Positions 17,082-25,781 of a stretch of 37,243 nucleotides of DNA are shown here, piece by piece. Position 1 is the first letter of the stretch. Every line of letters begins with the position of its first letter. The stretch spans positions 1 through 37,243 of the forward strand of contig CALZKB010000011.1 in the NCBI GenBank assembly GCA_945787575.1, read 5' to 3'. The stretch comes from Thermoanaerobaculia bacterium. Lineage in GTDB: Bacteria > Acidobacteriota > Thermoanaerobaculia > Multivoradales > JAHEKO01. A program made the translations under genes and the position numbers. Under the pieces are notes generated by a model. It did not search any database. It had not been told where the DNA came from and worked only from the letters and a program-made list of their open reading frames with translations.

Positions 17082-18724
17082 CACTCCTCCGGGAACAGAC
17101 AGAATGGGCGCTCGTCGAGCCAGGGCACGACGTAGGTCGCCCGCGCCAGAGAGGTTCGGTTCAAGACGAGGTAGAGCGGCGGCCGGCCGAGGCGGACAAC
17201 TCGCCGACCGCTCTCTTCTTCGAGACTCGCGCGGAAGTCGAGGAAGTTGGCGAGCAGGAACTCCGGGCTGGAGTCGGCGAAGCCCGTCAGGTGTCGGGAG
17301 AAGGCGCTGAGCACGGCTCGCGCTGCGCGGTCGATCTCGTCCGCGACCGCCGACGGGAGCTGGGCGTCGATCGCATCGAGGTCTCGAGAGAGCTCCTCCG
17401 ACCGCGAACCGTCACCGGCCTCTGAGGCTCGGCCGATTCGCGAGTCCGCCGCGCGCCTAGCCCAGGCCTGCACGTCGGCCTCCGTGGCCCAGGCCGCGAG
17501 ATCGCTTCGAACAAAGGCCGGAGTGACGCCGAGCAGATCGCGAATGAGCGAATCATCGAAGACCGCCGCGGCGCGGTCCCCTGCCCAGCACTTGGCGGCC
17601 ACCAACAGACGCAGCACCGCGGCTCGTCGAGCTTCCGACGCAGCCCACGCGTTCTCGTCCCTCTCGCCCGTCGAGCTCAAGGTTCGGGCGAGCTCGGGCA
17701 GCAAGAGGAACAGCCCGCCGTGCTCGGTGGATCGTCGTTGGAGTGGGGTTCCCGCGCCGGCATCGGCCTCCCCCAAGGCAGCGTTCTCTCTGGGCGCAAC
17801 GGCCTTCAGCAGAAGCTCCGGCTCGAGGCCCACCAAGGGCGCGAGCTCTGCACGAGAAGCACTCAACGCCGTGGTCGGCTCCCCCCAGCTGAGACTCGCC
17901 AGCTCGCGCCGGCGCGCGTCCGGGTCGGTGGAGATCCGCCGCCTGAGCTCGACGCAGGCCCGCACGACCGAGACCAGGGCCTCTCCCAGAAGCCCGGGGT
18001 GGGAGCGGAGAACCTCGAGCGAGAGTGCGAGGGTCCGGCGTTCCGGTTCGGCCGGATCGAGGCTCACCTCTTCGAGCGCGGACGACTCGGCGAGGGCTCG
18101 CAGGCAGAGGGGCGGGGTGGCCGCGGCGCCGCTCGAAGCCACAAGCTCGCGCGCCACGCGCCTGGAGTCCGACTCGGACAGCTGTGCCACGACCTCCCAC
18201 AGCTCCGCTTTCTCCAACCTCAACAAGGCGCGCAGGCCGACGCCGCGATCCGCGAGCAAGGCGGTGCGCACGGCAGCCGACACCGGCAGCGCAAGCAGAC
18301 CGGAGAAACGCTCGTAGTACCAGGCCGACCTGGCTCGCCCTCGCACCATGTCTCTCACGAAGCAGGCTAGGTAGTGGGCCCGGTCGTCGAAGCGCAGGAC
18401 GTTGCCACCGTCGGGTCCGCTGCTGAGAGCGCCCAGCAGGCTCCGGCACAGCGCGGCGGCCCACTGGCGACCCAATCGCGCCTCGTTCCACGCCGCGTCG
18501 ACCTCTGCCTCGGCGTGGAGGTGCCGCACGAACCACACGCTCTCGTCGGAGTCTTCGACCAACGGACCGAGCAGACTGGCCACGGCCTCGGCGAGCTTGT
18601 GCGAGGCCCCGTCGAGCCGCTCCTGGACCCGGCGCGGTCGGGGATGATCGGCCGCGACTCGGTAGGTGGCGCGGATCCGGTCCACCGTCAGGGAGCTTTC
18701 CGCGACCCCCGTTTCCTCTCCCAT
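17081..18724 (-). CDS. Probable contractile-injection-system tape-measure protein (Afp14-like)
   Basis: A 547-residue, Ala/Leu/Arg-rich and mainly helical protein. Near residue 110 it has LRFDDRAHYLACFVRDMVRG followed by ARSAWYYERFSGLLALPVSA, which I recall from the family annotated as CIS tape-measure proteins. Its place directly before the ATPase matches afp14 in the Afp cluster, where the product sets sheath length. It lacks long coiled coils and is short for a tape measure of a long particle, so a baseplate or chaperone role cannot be excluded. It ends in TGATG, overlapping the start of the ATPase frame. The upstream fibre-like gene stops at 18725, with no gap. Confidence 0.6.
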   Translation of the reverse strand: MGEETGVAESSLTVDRIRATYRVAADHPRPRRVQERLDGASHKLAEAVASLLGPLVEDSDESVWFVRHLHAEAEVDAAWNEARLGRQWAAALCRSLLGALSSGPDGGNVLRFDDRAHYLACFVRDMVRGRARSAWYYERFSGLLALPVSAAVRTALLADRGVGLRALLRLEKAELWEVVAQLSESDSRRVARELVASSGAAATPPLCLRALAESSALEEVSLDPAEPERRTLALSLEVLRSHPGLLGEALVSVVRACVELRRRISTDPDARRRELASLSWGEPTTALSASRAELAPLVGLEPELLLKAVAPRENAALGEADAGAGTPLQRRSTEHGGLFLLLPELARTLSSTGERDENAWAASEARRAAVLRLLVAAKCWAGDRAAAVFDDSLIRDLLGVTPAFVRSDLAAWATEADVQAWARRAADSRIGRASEAGDGSRSEELSRDLDAIDAQLPSAVADEIDRAARAVLSAFSRHLTGFADSSPEFLLANFLDFRASLEEESGRRVVRLGRPPLYLVLNRTSLARATYVVPWLDERPFCLFPEE

Positions 18725-21334
18725 CTAGCGCCCTCGCTCGTGGCCGCTCGCGAGCATCGGGTCGGGCGCCGTTTCGACCTCTTCGCGCGAGCGAAGAGCG
18801 CCAACCTCCCCGCGGAGGCGGCCGATCTCCTCGCGCAGCTCTCCAAGCAGCCGGCCGAAGACCGAGAAGTCCGGCAGGCCGACGGCGGTGTTGACGAGCT
18901 TGACGTCCTCTTCTTCGTCGGACTCCCACGCCCGGCCGACGAGCTGCCCGCAGGAGCTCTCCTCGAGCTCTTCGGGGCGGACGGCCACCGCCGTCCCGTC
19001 GTCCAGGCCGCTGGCAGCCAGGTAGTCGCCGGATCGCACCGGCCCCCGGACGCGCACCGGCACCTGTCCCAGGAACGCGATCCGCTCGTAGTCGCTCTCT
19101 GCGCCCGGACGCGGGCGGTTGCCGACGACGATCGGCGCGCTCGAGACGACCAGGACCTGATCCGCGTCGCGCGTCGAGCGACTGACCCGGCCGCCCCGCA
19201 CGCCCACCACGTCGCCCTTGGAAAGTCGCTCGACGCCGTGCTCGCGGGGCAGCCACTCGGCGTAGTCGGCGCTCGACGTGTTGAGGCTCACGCCGCCGCT
19301 GCCATCGCCTTCGATCGCCCCGATGCCGTTGCCGGCTCCGAAGAAGGTCAGGAAATTGTTGCCGGAGCCGGGCGTGCTCCTCCCCACCCGAAGCGCCAGC
19401 ACGTCGGCGTTGTCTCCCGTCGAGGTGTTCTCGATCGCGGCGACATGATCGTTGAGGTCGAACGCGCTCTCGTTGATGGAGTCGCGAACGTGCAGCCGCG
19501 ACTGCGGGCTGGTCGTGTTGATGCCGACGAAACCGTTCGCTTCGCGAACGGTCATCCGCGTCGTGCCCGCGGTGCGCAGCGACAGGTTCTCGTCGTCGCT
19601 GCCGATGTTGCCGGTCTCGACCCGGATCTCCTTGTTGAAGTAGAAGCGTGCGCGATCGGTCTCGAGGCCGCACTGAGAGGTGGTCTTCGGACCGACGTCC
19701 ACGTATCCCTGCCCAGTGCTCACCCGCAAGGCGCCGGACTGGTCGCCTCGCACTGCGCCCTGGACGTGAAGCGACTCTTCCGGCTCCTCTTCGCCGATGC
19801 CGATCTTGCCGCGGCGGCCGGCGATGAAGGCCTCGAACTCGGGCGCATCCTCATCGTCGGAGTTCGGGCTCTCGCGGAAGCGAAGCATCCCGCCGACGTC
19901 GTCCTTGTCGTAGAAGATGAGGTTCGGCCCGAGGTTCTTGTACTCGGTCCAGATCCGGCCCGCGTCGCCGCCTTCGCCGACGCTCAGGCCCTTGTGCACG
20001 GGCCGTCGGATCTCGAGCCCGTACTCGGGCTCGGTCGTGCCGATGCCGACGTTGCCGCCGACCTTCACGAACAGCCGCCCCTCCTCGACGCCGGTTTCTC
20101 CGAGGTTGAGGCCCGGACGGCCGTCGGCCTTCTGGCTGACGTGCCAGGTGGGTGTGCCGGCGGGGTCCTGGAACCCGATGAGCTCCTCGGTGGCGCCCTG
20201 GGCTCGAATCTCGAGCGGACGAGTAGGCTCGGGCACCCCTACGCCGGCCTTGCCGTCGTCGGTGACGACGAATTTCGGCTCCAGGGCATCGCCGGTGTCG
20301 TCGAGCGGACCGACCGCGAAGCGGTTGTCGCCGTCGGTTTCCTTCCCGACGACGAGCTGAAGGTCGCGGCCACCGAGGCTGTTGGCTTCCACTCGACGCA
20401 CCAGCATGGGCACCCCGGCGTCGGTGCCGTCGACGAGGCGCAAGTCCAGCCGGCCGCCGAACAGCCTCGCGTCGCCGTCGACGCGCAGGTCGCCCTCGAC
20501 CCACACCCGGTCCTCGGACCAGACGGTCGATGGTGCGACGTTGCGGTGGCGCAGCCGCAGCATACCGTCCGCGGCCAGCACCTCCTCGGCCACCACGCCC
20601 GCGTATTGGCGCAGTCGCCGGCTGAACAACAGATCCGGGTCGTTGCGCGGCACGAACTGACCCGGCTGGCCGGCGGTAAGGTGCGGTTCCCAGCGCACCG
20701 CCCCGATCGGCACCAGCCAGTGCACTCGCGGCTCGTCAGGGAACGCCTGGTAGGCGACGGACTCGTCGTAGAGCAGTACCGGCGGGTTCTGTGGGTCGAG
20801 CGCCTGCAAGGCGTCCTGAGCGTCCACCTGCTGCCCGGCCACGGTCACGGGATCGTGCCGGTCGCCGTGCGCCTTGCGCTCGCCGGCCGCGATCCGGAAG
20901 GTCTCGTGCACTCGCGCGTACGCACCCCCCCCGGCGCACAGCTCGAAGCCCGGCCGCGGCGGGGCGCCCGGCATCTCCTCGTAGCGCAGCCAGAGCGGAA
21001 AGAGCCTGCCGGGAGGATCGCCGCCGTCGAGGGCGGCGTCGTGAACCACCGCCCCGAACAGCTCGGCGGCGATCTTGTAGGGCGCCGTGACGACGATCAC
21101 CCGGCCGAAGCCGTCGCAGGCCACGCCGGGCTGCAGGTAGACGTCGACGGAGCTTCCCCCGCCGCTCGCCGGCTTCTCGGTGAGCTGGAGACCCGCGACG
21201 ATGCCCCAGGTGTGGGCACCGAGGGCGTGGCGAGAGAGTTGCTCTCGGGCGTACTCGACCGCCGCGTCGAGGTCGTCGGCGCCCAGGTACTGGCCCTCGA
21301 AGTAATCGGGTCGATCGGCCGGGTTGGTCGGCAT
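18725..21334 (-). CDS. Fibre-like baseplate protein with VGIGTT repeats
   Basis: An 869-residue protein. Residues 10-85 (YFEGQYLGADDLDAAVEYAR, then HTWGIVAGLQL) match the N-terminal domain shared with the next two genes upstream. Four copies of a fibre motif, (G)xVGIGTTxPxxxLxV, occur at 361-376, 427-442, 509-524 and 601-616. Residues 687-780 read SADYAEWLP, then KGDVVGVRGGRVSR, IAFLGQVPVRVRG and SGDYLAASG, a C-terminal pattern of phage and adhesin-like fibres related to the intramolecular-chaperone region. A short coiled coil (825-850) ends it. AGGAGG precedes the ATG by 6 bases. In the Afp plan this slot (afp13) holds the receptor-binding fibre, so target recognition is the likely role. Confidence 0.75.
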   Translation of the reverse strand: MPTNPADRPDYFEGQYLGADDLDAAVEYAREQLSRHALGAHTWGIVAGLQLTEKPASGGGSSVDVYLQPGVACDGFGRVIVVTAPYKIAAELFGAVVHDAALDGGDPPGRLFPLWLRYEEMPGAPPRPGFELCAGGGAYARVHETFRIAAGERKAHGDRHDPVTVAGQQVDAQDALQALDPQNPPVLLYDESVAYQAFPDEPRVHWLVPIGAVRWEPHLTAGQPGQFVPRNDPDLLFSRRLRQYAGVVAEEVLAADGMLRLRHRNVAPSTVWSEDRVWVEGDLRVDGDARLFGGRLDLRLVDGTDAGVPMLVRRVEANSLGGRDLQLVVGKETDGDNRFAVGPLDDTGDALEPKFVVTDDGKAGVGVPEPTRPLEIRAQGATEELIGFQDPAGTPTWHVSQKADGRPGLNLGETGVEEGRLFVKVGGNVGIGTTEPEYGLEIRRPVHKGLSVGEGGDAGRIWTEYKNLGPNLIFYDKDDVGGMLRFRESPNSDDEDAPEFEAFIAGRRGKIGIGEEEPEESLHVQGAVRGDQSGALRVSTGQGYVDVGPKTTSQCGLETDRARFYFNKEIRVETGNIGSDDENLSLRTAGTTRMTVREANGFVGINTTSPQSRLHVRDSINESAFDLNDHVAAIENTSTGDNADVLALRVGRSTPGSGNNFLTFFGAGNGIGAIEGDGSGGVSLNTSSADYAEWLPREHGVERLSKGDVVGVRGGRVSRSTRDADQVLVVSSAPIVVGNRPRPGAESDYERIAFLGQVPVRVRGPVRSGDYLAASGLDDGTAVAVRPEELEESSCGQLVGRAWESDEEEDVKLVNTAVGLPDFSVFGRLLGELREEIGRLRGEVGALRSREEVETAPDPMLASGHERGR

Positions 21335-21343
21335 CGCGTCCTC

Positions 21344-23053
21344 CTATCCGAGCGCGTCCAGACGGTCGGTCAATTGCGTGATCAGGTCGGCCTGGCCGCG
21401 CACGGTGCGGCGTAGCTCGGCCACTTCGTCGCGGAGTTTCTCTCCGCCCGGCTCGCCGGCTACCGCCGCGAGCCCGCCGAGCAAGTTACCGATCTGTTCG
21501 GGAGCGACGGCGTTGAAGACGGTTCCGCCGGCATAGTTGAGCAGCGCGAACTGGGTCATGTTCGAGCGCTCCTCGTCGCTCAGCAGCGGTTCGCCCGAGG
21601 AGTCGCGACCGCCGAGCAGACCGAGGGCGACGCGTGACGGGTCGGGCGCCACGGCGCGGTCTGCGAACGCGTCGCCGGCCAGGCCGGTGAACGCCGCCGT
21701 GCTCTTCATCTTCGGTCGTGCCGCCCCGGCGCGGGCCTCGCCCGCGACGGCGTTTTCCGGCTGTGCCACGAACGCCGGCTCTCCTCGGATCAGGACGCCC
21801 TCGAGGTGGCAGCAGAGCTTCTCGATGAGCTCGCGAAGGTCGCGCCCGAAGGGCAGCCACGAGAGCCAGTAGCGCAGGTTCGGGAAGGTCACGGCGAAAC
21901 GGCGGTGGATCGTCCAGTTGCAGATCTTCAGGATCTTGCAGTCCTTCTTTCGCACCTTGATCGATGCCAGCGGCACTCTCGGATCGCAGACCGGAGCCGG
22001 GCACGGCGGCAGCAGCGCCGAGCACAGGCAGTGGATGAAGTACTCCATGATCAGCTCGATGATCTGTTGCTTGGCTTGCTGGATCTGGGCGGCACTGCCG
22101 GTCGGATCGTCGGGACTCGGCGGCGGACAGGCGATCTTGGCCAGCCGGCTGCACCAGTCGCAGTTCGTCGTCGGATGCTCGGAGAAGAGGTGGTAGAGAC
22201 TCTCGCGCGCCTGACAAAGCCACTGGTGCTCGTCCTGGGGCGGCGCACCCGGGTCCGTGGCCTGGGGCAGAAACTCCTTGATCCTCCCGAGGCACTCTTG
22301 GAAGCGCTCCAGGAGGGCGCCCTCCTCCACCTCGTCGGCTTCCTTGCGTTGTGGAACCCGGCAGAGCTCGAAGGCGTAGCCCTCGCAGATCACCGTCGGC
22401 TCGCACTCGGGCGGCTTGGGCTTGCAGGACGATCCCTTCGTCTCCTTGCAGCCGCACGAGTCGGAGCCGGAGCCACCGCACTCGCATCCGCACTCGCACG
22501 AGCCTCCGCACTCGCACGAGCAGGCGGCCTCGGACCGCCGCAGCGGCGTGACGCCCCGCGTGGCGCGCTCGTCGTACCGGATCGAGAGGATCCACTCCTC
22601 GGTGAGCTCCTCACAGTCCTCCGCTTCGTGGTAGGGCGGACAGGGCTCGCACTGCCAGTGGCGCTCCTGCTCGCGGCACTTGCGGATCAGCGCGCACACG
22701 TCGACGGTCTCCTCGGCGCAGACGACGATGTCCTCTCCGCAGGGACCGAGCGCGTAGCCGGAGCTCACCGTCACGAGGTTCTTGCAGTCGTGACAGAGCA
22801 CCTCCAGGCCGCAGACGACGCCCCAGCCGTGCAGGTAACGATTGTGGAGCCGGCTCTTGGCGACGATGTAGTGGTCGAGCCGGTTGAGGTCCTCGTCGGT
22901 CAAGAGCTGGCCGGCGAAGAAGCGCGGACGGCAGAGGCACTCCAAGCCGCCGCACGCGGGGCAAGCACAGGGCTTCGGCTTACAACAGGGCGCCTGTCGC
23001 GAGGTGGACACGGAGCGGCCGGCTGGGGTCCTGGTGGTGTGCTGGTAGGCCAT
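21344..23053 (-). CDS. Cys-rich accessory protein with HGWGVVCGL domain
   Basis: A 569-residue protein I cannot place in a named family. Residues 21-41 contain a CC-x5-CAC-x-AC-x4-C-x-C cluster. Residues 45-120 hold the shared N-terminal domain (FFAGQLLTDEDLNRLDHYIV, then HGWGVVCGLEV). Residues 178-202 are extremely Cys-rich (CSCECGGSCECGCECGG), and more Cys pairs follow (CDWCSRLAKIAC, FIHCLCSALLPPC). The last 45 residues look helical (LRDEVAELRRTVRGQADLIT). About 40 Cys residues suggest metal binding or a disulphide-rich extracellular part. GGGGAGGA precedes the ATG. It sits 9 bases before the fibre-like gene and 12 after the collagen-like gene. Confidence 0.7.
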   Translation of the reverse strand: MAYQHTTRTPAGRSVSTSRQAPCCKPKPCACPACGGLECLCRPRFFAGQLLTDEDLNRLDHYIVAKSRLHNRYLHGWGVVCGLEVLCHDCKNLVTVSSGYALGPCGEDIVVCAEETVDVCALIRKCREQERHWQCEPCPPYHEAEDCEELTEEWILSIRYDERATRGVTPLRRSEAACSCECGGSCECGCECGGSGSDSCGCKETKGSSCKPKPPECEPTVICEGYAFELCRVPQRKEADEVEEGALLERFQECLGRIKEFLPQATDPGAPPQDEHQWLCQARESLYHLFSEHPTTNCDWCSRLAKIACPPPSPDDPTGSAAQIQQAKQQIIELIMEYFIHCLCSALLPPCPAPVCDPRVPLASIKVRKKDCKILKICNWTIHRRFAVTFPNLRYWLSWLPFGRDLRELIEKLCCHLEGVLIRGEPAFVAQPENAVAGEARAGAARPKMKSTAAFTGLAGDAFADRAVAPDPSRVALGLLGGRDSSGEPLLSDEERSNMTQFALLNYAGGTVFNAVAPEQIGNLLGGLAAVAGEPGGEKLRDEVAELRRTVRGQADLITQLTDRLDALG

Positions 23054-23065
23054 GATTCCTCCCCG

Positions 23066-25756
23066 TCAGTCGAAGCTGATGAGATGACGGATGTCGTCGA
23101 TGATGCCCGCGGAGATCCCCTGGATCTCGGCGAGGTCTTCCAGGCTCCCGAGCGGCCCCTCCTGGCGTCGCTCGAGGATGCGATCGGCGAGCACTTCGCC
23201 GATGCGCGGTAGAGAGATGAGCTGCTCGCGCGAGGCGTGGTTGATGAGCACGAGCGGCTCGAGGTCGGGCTTGTCGCGGACCCAGAACCAGCTCTCGAAA
23301 GTCCCGCCCTGGATCCCGAACACACTGCCCGCCGGTCGATCGCCGGTCGGAAGCTCGCCGCGCACGTGCTCGGCGTCGACGGCGCGGTTGTTCTCGTCGA
23401 GCACGAAGTCGCCGCGCAGGATCACCCAGAGATCGCCGAGATCGCCCTCGACGATCTGCTTGGCGATCGGGGTCTCGAGGTCGAGGATGAAAGCCGCTCC
23501 GCGAGCGAGCGGCGCCGGCGTCTGCCTGGCGTCGACGATGAGCTTGCCGCTCGCGTCGGGGGTGTACTCGACGCCCACGGTCGACCCACGAATCGGGCAA
23601 CGGCACCAGAAGCCCTCCTCGGCGCTCTGGCCGTTGCGCAGGGCCAGCGTCTGAAAGACGTGACGGGCGTCGACCGTCTTGACCGAAATGTCGTCGGAGA
23701 AACCGATGACGATGCCGGGGCGCTGTCCGCCGTCGAGCCCTTCCACCAGCAGCAAGGGGTTGTTGCCGGTGTCGTGCCGCCAGCTCAGCGCCTCGATGCG
23801 CGTCAGGTCGGGCTCGAGTCCGGGTCCGGGCGGGCCCTCGGCTCCCGGGTCGCCCTTGGCGCCCGGATCCCCCTTGTCCCCTTTGTCGCCCTTGTCGCCT
23901 TTGTCTCCTTTCGCGCCTGCAGCGCCCGCCGATCCCGGCGGGCCGGGAGGTCCCTGAGGTCCGGTGCCGCCCGCTCCGCCGGCGGCGTGCATCGCGCACT
24001 CGAGCAGCTCGGCGAGAACCTGGGTGCTCGGCAACAGCCGGCGGCCCTTGCGGTTGTCGATGCGGACCACCTTCTGCGCGTCGTCGACGGCTGGGTCCGA
24101 CGGTGGATCCGTCGGGTCCTCGAAATCGTCGCCGACGTTGTAGTTCTCGATCGTGGCGAGGACGACGCAGTTGGCCTCCTCACAATCGCAGCAGCCCTCG
24201 AGGTGACGCCACAGGATCTCCTCGCACGCCAGCTCCGAGACGTTCAGGATAGCGACGCCGCCGGCGCAGGGGTCCGTCAGCTCGCCGGCGAACGGCGCGT
24301 AGAGGCGCTCACCGGAGGAGGTCAGAAGCAAATGGCGAGCCTTCTCCCCCACCTCGACCGGCGCGCTGGCGACGGTCGGCGACCCCTGGAGGAGCCGGTG
24401 TAGGTCGACCGCCTGAACGACGAACTGCGGACCGGACGAATCCTCTTGCAGGACGAACAGCCATTTGCCCGCCGGTGAGACCGCCAGGCTCAGGGGCTCG
24501 TGGTCGAGGGTGTGGGTGGCGACGAGCCCGACCGGATCGGTGCCGACCAGATGGAAGCGCTCGAGCGCTGGATCCGAGACCGCGAGCAGGTCAGGGCCGG
24601 TGCTGGCGACCGTCACGATCTCCCGCCCGTCGGATCCCGACGGCAGTACCGCCAGCGGAGACTCGGCGGCCTCGGCGCCCGCCGCCAGGTCGGCTGCGCG
24701 CACGTTGGGGCTCGACGCCTCCACCGTGTAGGCGCGCCCGCCGTCGCTCGACAGGCTGAGCCCATGCTGTGCTGCCCCGAACGGGACGCTCGCGACAGTA
24801 CCCACGAGGGCGGCGTCCCAGATCGACAGCTCGCCGACGTCTTCGACGAGGACGAGCACCCGGTCGTCCGGGGCGACGGCCACGGCGATCCCGCTGCCGA
24901 CGCTACCGGGAAGGTCGACCTCCGCGAGCGGAGCCGCGGACAGATCGGCGGTGTCGAGCATGAGGAGGCGGCGCGGATCGGTCGTGGGGTCGCCGGTCGG
25001 CTCGGCGGCGACGTAGAGCCGGGTGCCGTCGTTCGAGGTCGCCAGCGCCAGACCGGCGGCCGGGAGGTTGTGGCACTCCTGAATCGCGTGGTGGTCCGTC
25101 CCGACCTTGTAGATCGCGACGTCGGTTCCCTCGGTCAGCACGTAGAGCCGTTGGCTCCCTTCGTGCAAGGCCACGCGGGAGGCGTGGGCGATTCCCACCG
25201 TGTTGTGCCATTCGACGAGCGGAGCGTGGAACGGCTCGACCTGCGGCTCGGAAGCGAACCGTACGTCGACGTCGTACGACTCCAGGATCCGGTTGGGAGC
25301 GCAGCGCGTGTCGTCGCAACCACACTCGTCGTAGAGCACCGGGACCTCTTCGGTCGGGCACTCGCGGTACCGCAGGCAGATCTCGAGGGTGTGGGCGTCG
25401 GTGTCCTGCGCTTCGATCAATCCCTGCACCGTGGCCGACTGGGTGACGTCGATGCACTCCTCCTCGGTGACGAGGATCTCGTGGCCGCAGCAGTCGACGG
25501 CGGTCCCCGGCTCGATGCAAACGAAGCGATCGCGGCAAGCCGGGTTCTCGTGCTGCTTGACCTTCAGACCGCAGACGACACCCCAGCCGTGCAGGCGCTG
25601 GTGATGGTGACGGAGCTTCTCGCGGTAGTAGCACTGCTCGTCGGTGAAGTCCCGCTCGACCAGCAACTTGCCGGTGAAGTAGTGGTTGCGCCTGAAGGCG
25701 TCGAAACCACACGCGGGGCAGGACGGATCGCCGCATTCTTCGATCGGATGTGCCAT
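23066..25756 (-). CDS. Collagen-like protein with propeller and C-terminal HhH
   Basis: An 896-residue protein. The ATG at 25756 is preferred to an upstream in-frame start at 25852 (inside the previous gene) because GAGGA lies just before it and MAHPIEECGDPSCPAC aligns with the Cys-rich start of the neighbour. Residues 20-175: shared N-terminal domain (HYFTGKLLVERDFTDEQCYY, then HGWGVVCGLKV). Residues about 195-510: propeller-like repeats (LATSNDGTRLYVA, LAVSPAGKWLFVL, LTSSGERLYAP). Residues 594-646: collagen-like Gly-X-Y repeats with GDK four times. Residues 650-830: beta-rich domain. Residues 836-896: helix-hairpin-helix (INHASREQLISLPRIGEVLA, then LAEIQGISAGIIDDI), as in ComEA. It probably forms a trimeric extended part of the particle. 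Confidence 0.75.
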   Translation of the reverse strand: MAHPIEECGDPSCPACGFDAFRRNHYFTGKLLVERDFTDEQCYYREKLRHHHQRLHGWGVVCGLKVKQHENPACRDRFVCIEPGTAVDCCGHEILVTEEECIDVTQSATVQGLIEAQDTDAHTLEICLRYRECPTEEVPVLYDECGCDDTRCAPNRILESYDVDVRFASEPQVEPFHAPLVEWHNTVGIAHASRVALHEGSQRLYVLTEGTDVAIYKVGTDHHAIQECHNLPAAGLALATSNDGTRLYVAAEPTGDPTTDPRRLLMLDTADLSAAPLAEVDLPGSVGSGIAVAVAPDDRVLVLVEDVGELSIWDAALVGTVASVPFGAAQHGLSLSSDGGRAYTVEASSPNVRAADLAAGAEAAESPLAVLPSGSDGREIVTVASTGPDLLAVSDPALERFHLVGTDPVGLVATHTLDHEPLSLAVSPAGKWLFVLQEDSSGPQFVVQAVDLHRLLQGSPTVASAPVEVGEKARHLLLTSSGERLYAPFAGELTDPCAGGVAILNVSELACEEILWRHLEGCCDCEEANCVVLATIENYNVGDDFEDPTDPPSDPAVDDAQKVVRIDNRKGRRLLPSTQVLAELLECAMHAAGGAGGTGPQGPPGPPGSAGAAGAKGDKGDKGDKGDKGDPGAKGDPGAEGPPGPGLEPDLTRIEALSWRHDTGNNPLLLVEGLDGGQRPGIVIGFSDDISVKTVDARHVFQTLALRNGQSAEEGFWCRCPIRGSTVGVEYTPDASGKLIVDARQTPAPLARGAAFILDLETPIAKQIVEGDLGDLWVILRGDFVLDENNRAVDAEHVRGELPTGDRPAGSVFGIQGGTFESWFWVRDKPDLEPLVLINHASREQLISLPRIGEVLADRILERRQEGPLGSLEDLAEIQGISAGIIDDIRHLISFD
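23864..23908 (-). repeat. 9-base GDK-encoding tandem repeat
   Basis: Five imperfect 9-base units encode four Gly-Asp-Lys and one Gly-Asp-Pro triplet within the collagen-like segment (23819-23977 overall). Such repeats can change in number, so the length of the collagen stalk may vary between strains. Confidence 0.6.
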
Positions 25757-25781
25757 GACGGTTCCTCTTTCTTGCTTCGAC

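Noticed and set aside
22416-22550. CRISPR-like or other repeat array around 22450-22530
   Set aside because: Short repeated triplets come from the Cys/Glu/Gly-coding stretch; no regular repeat-spacer pattern.
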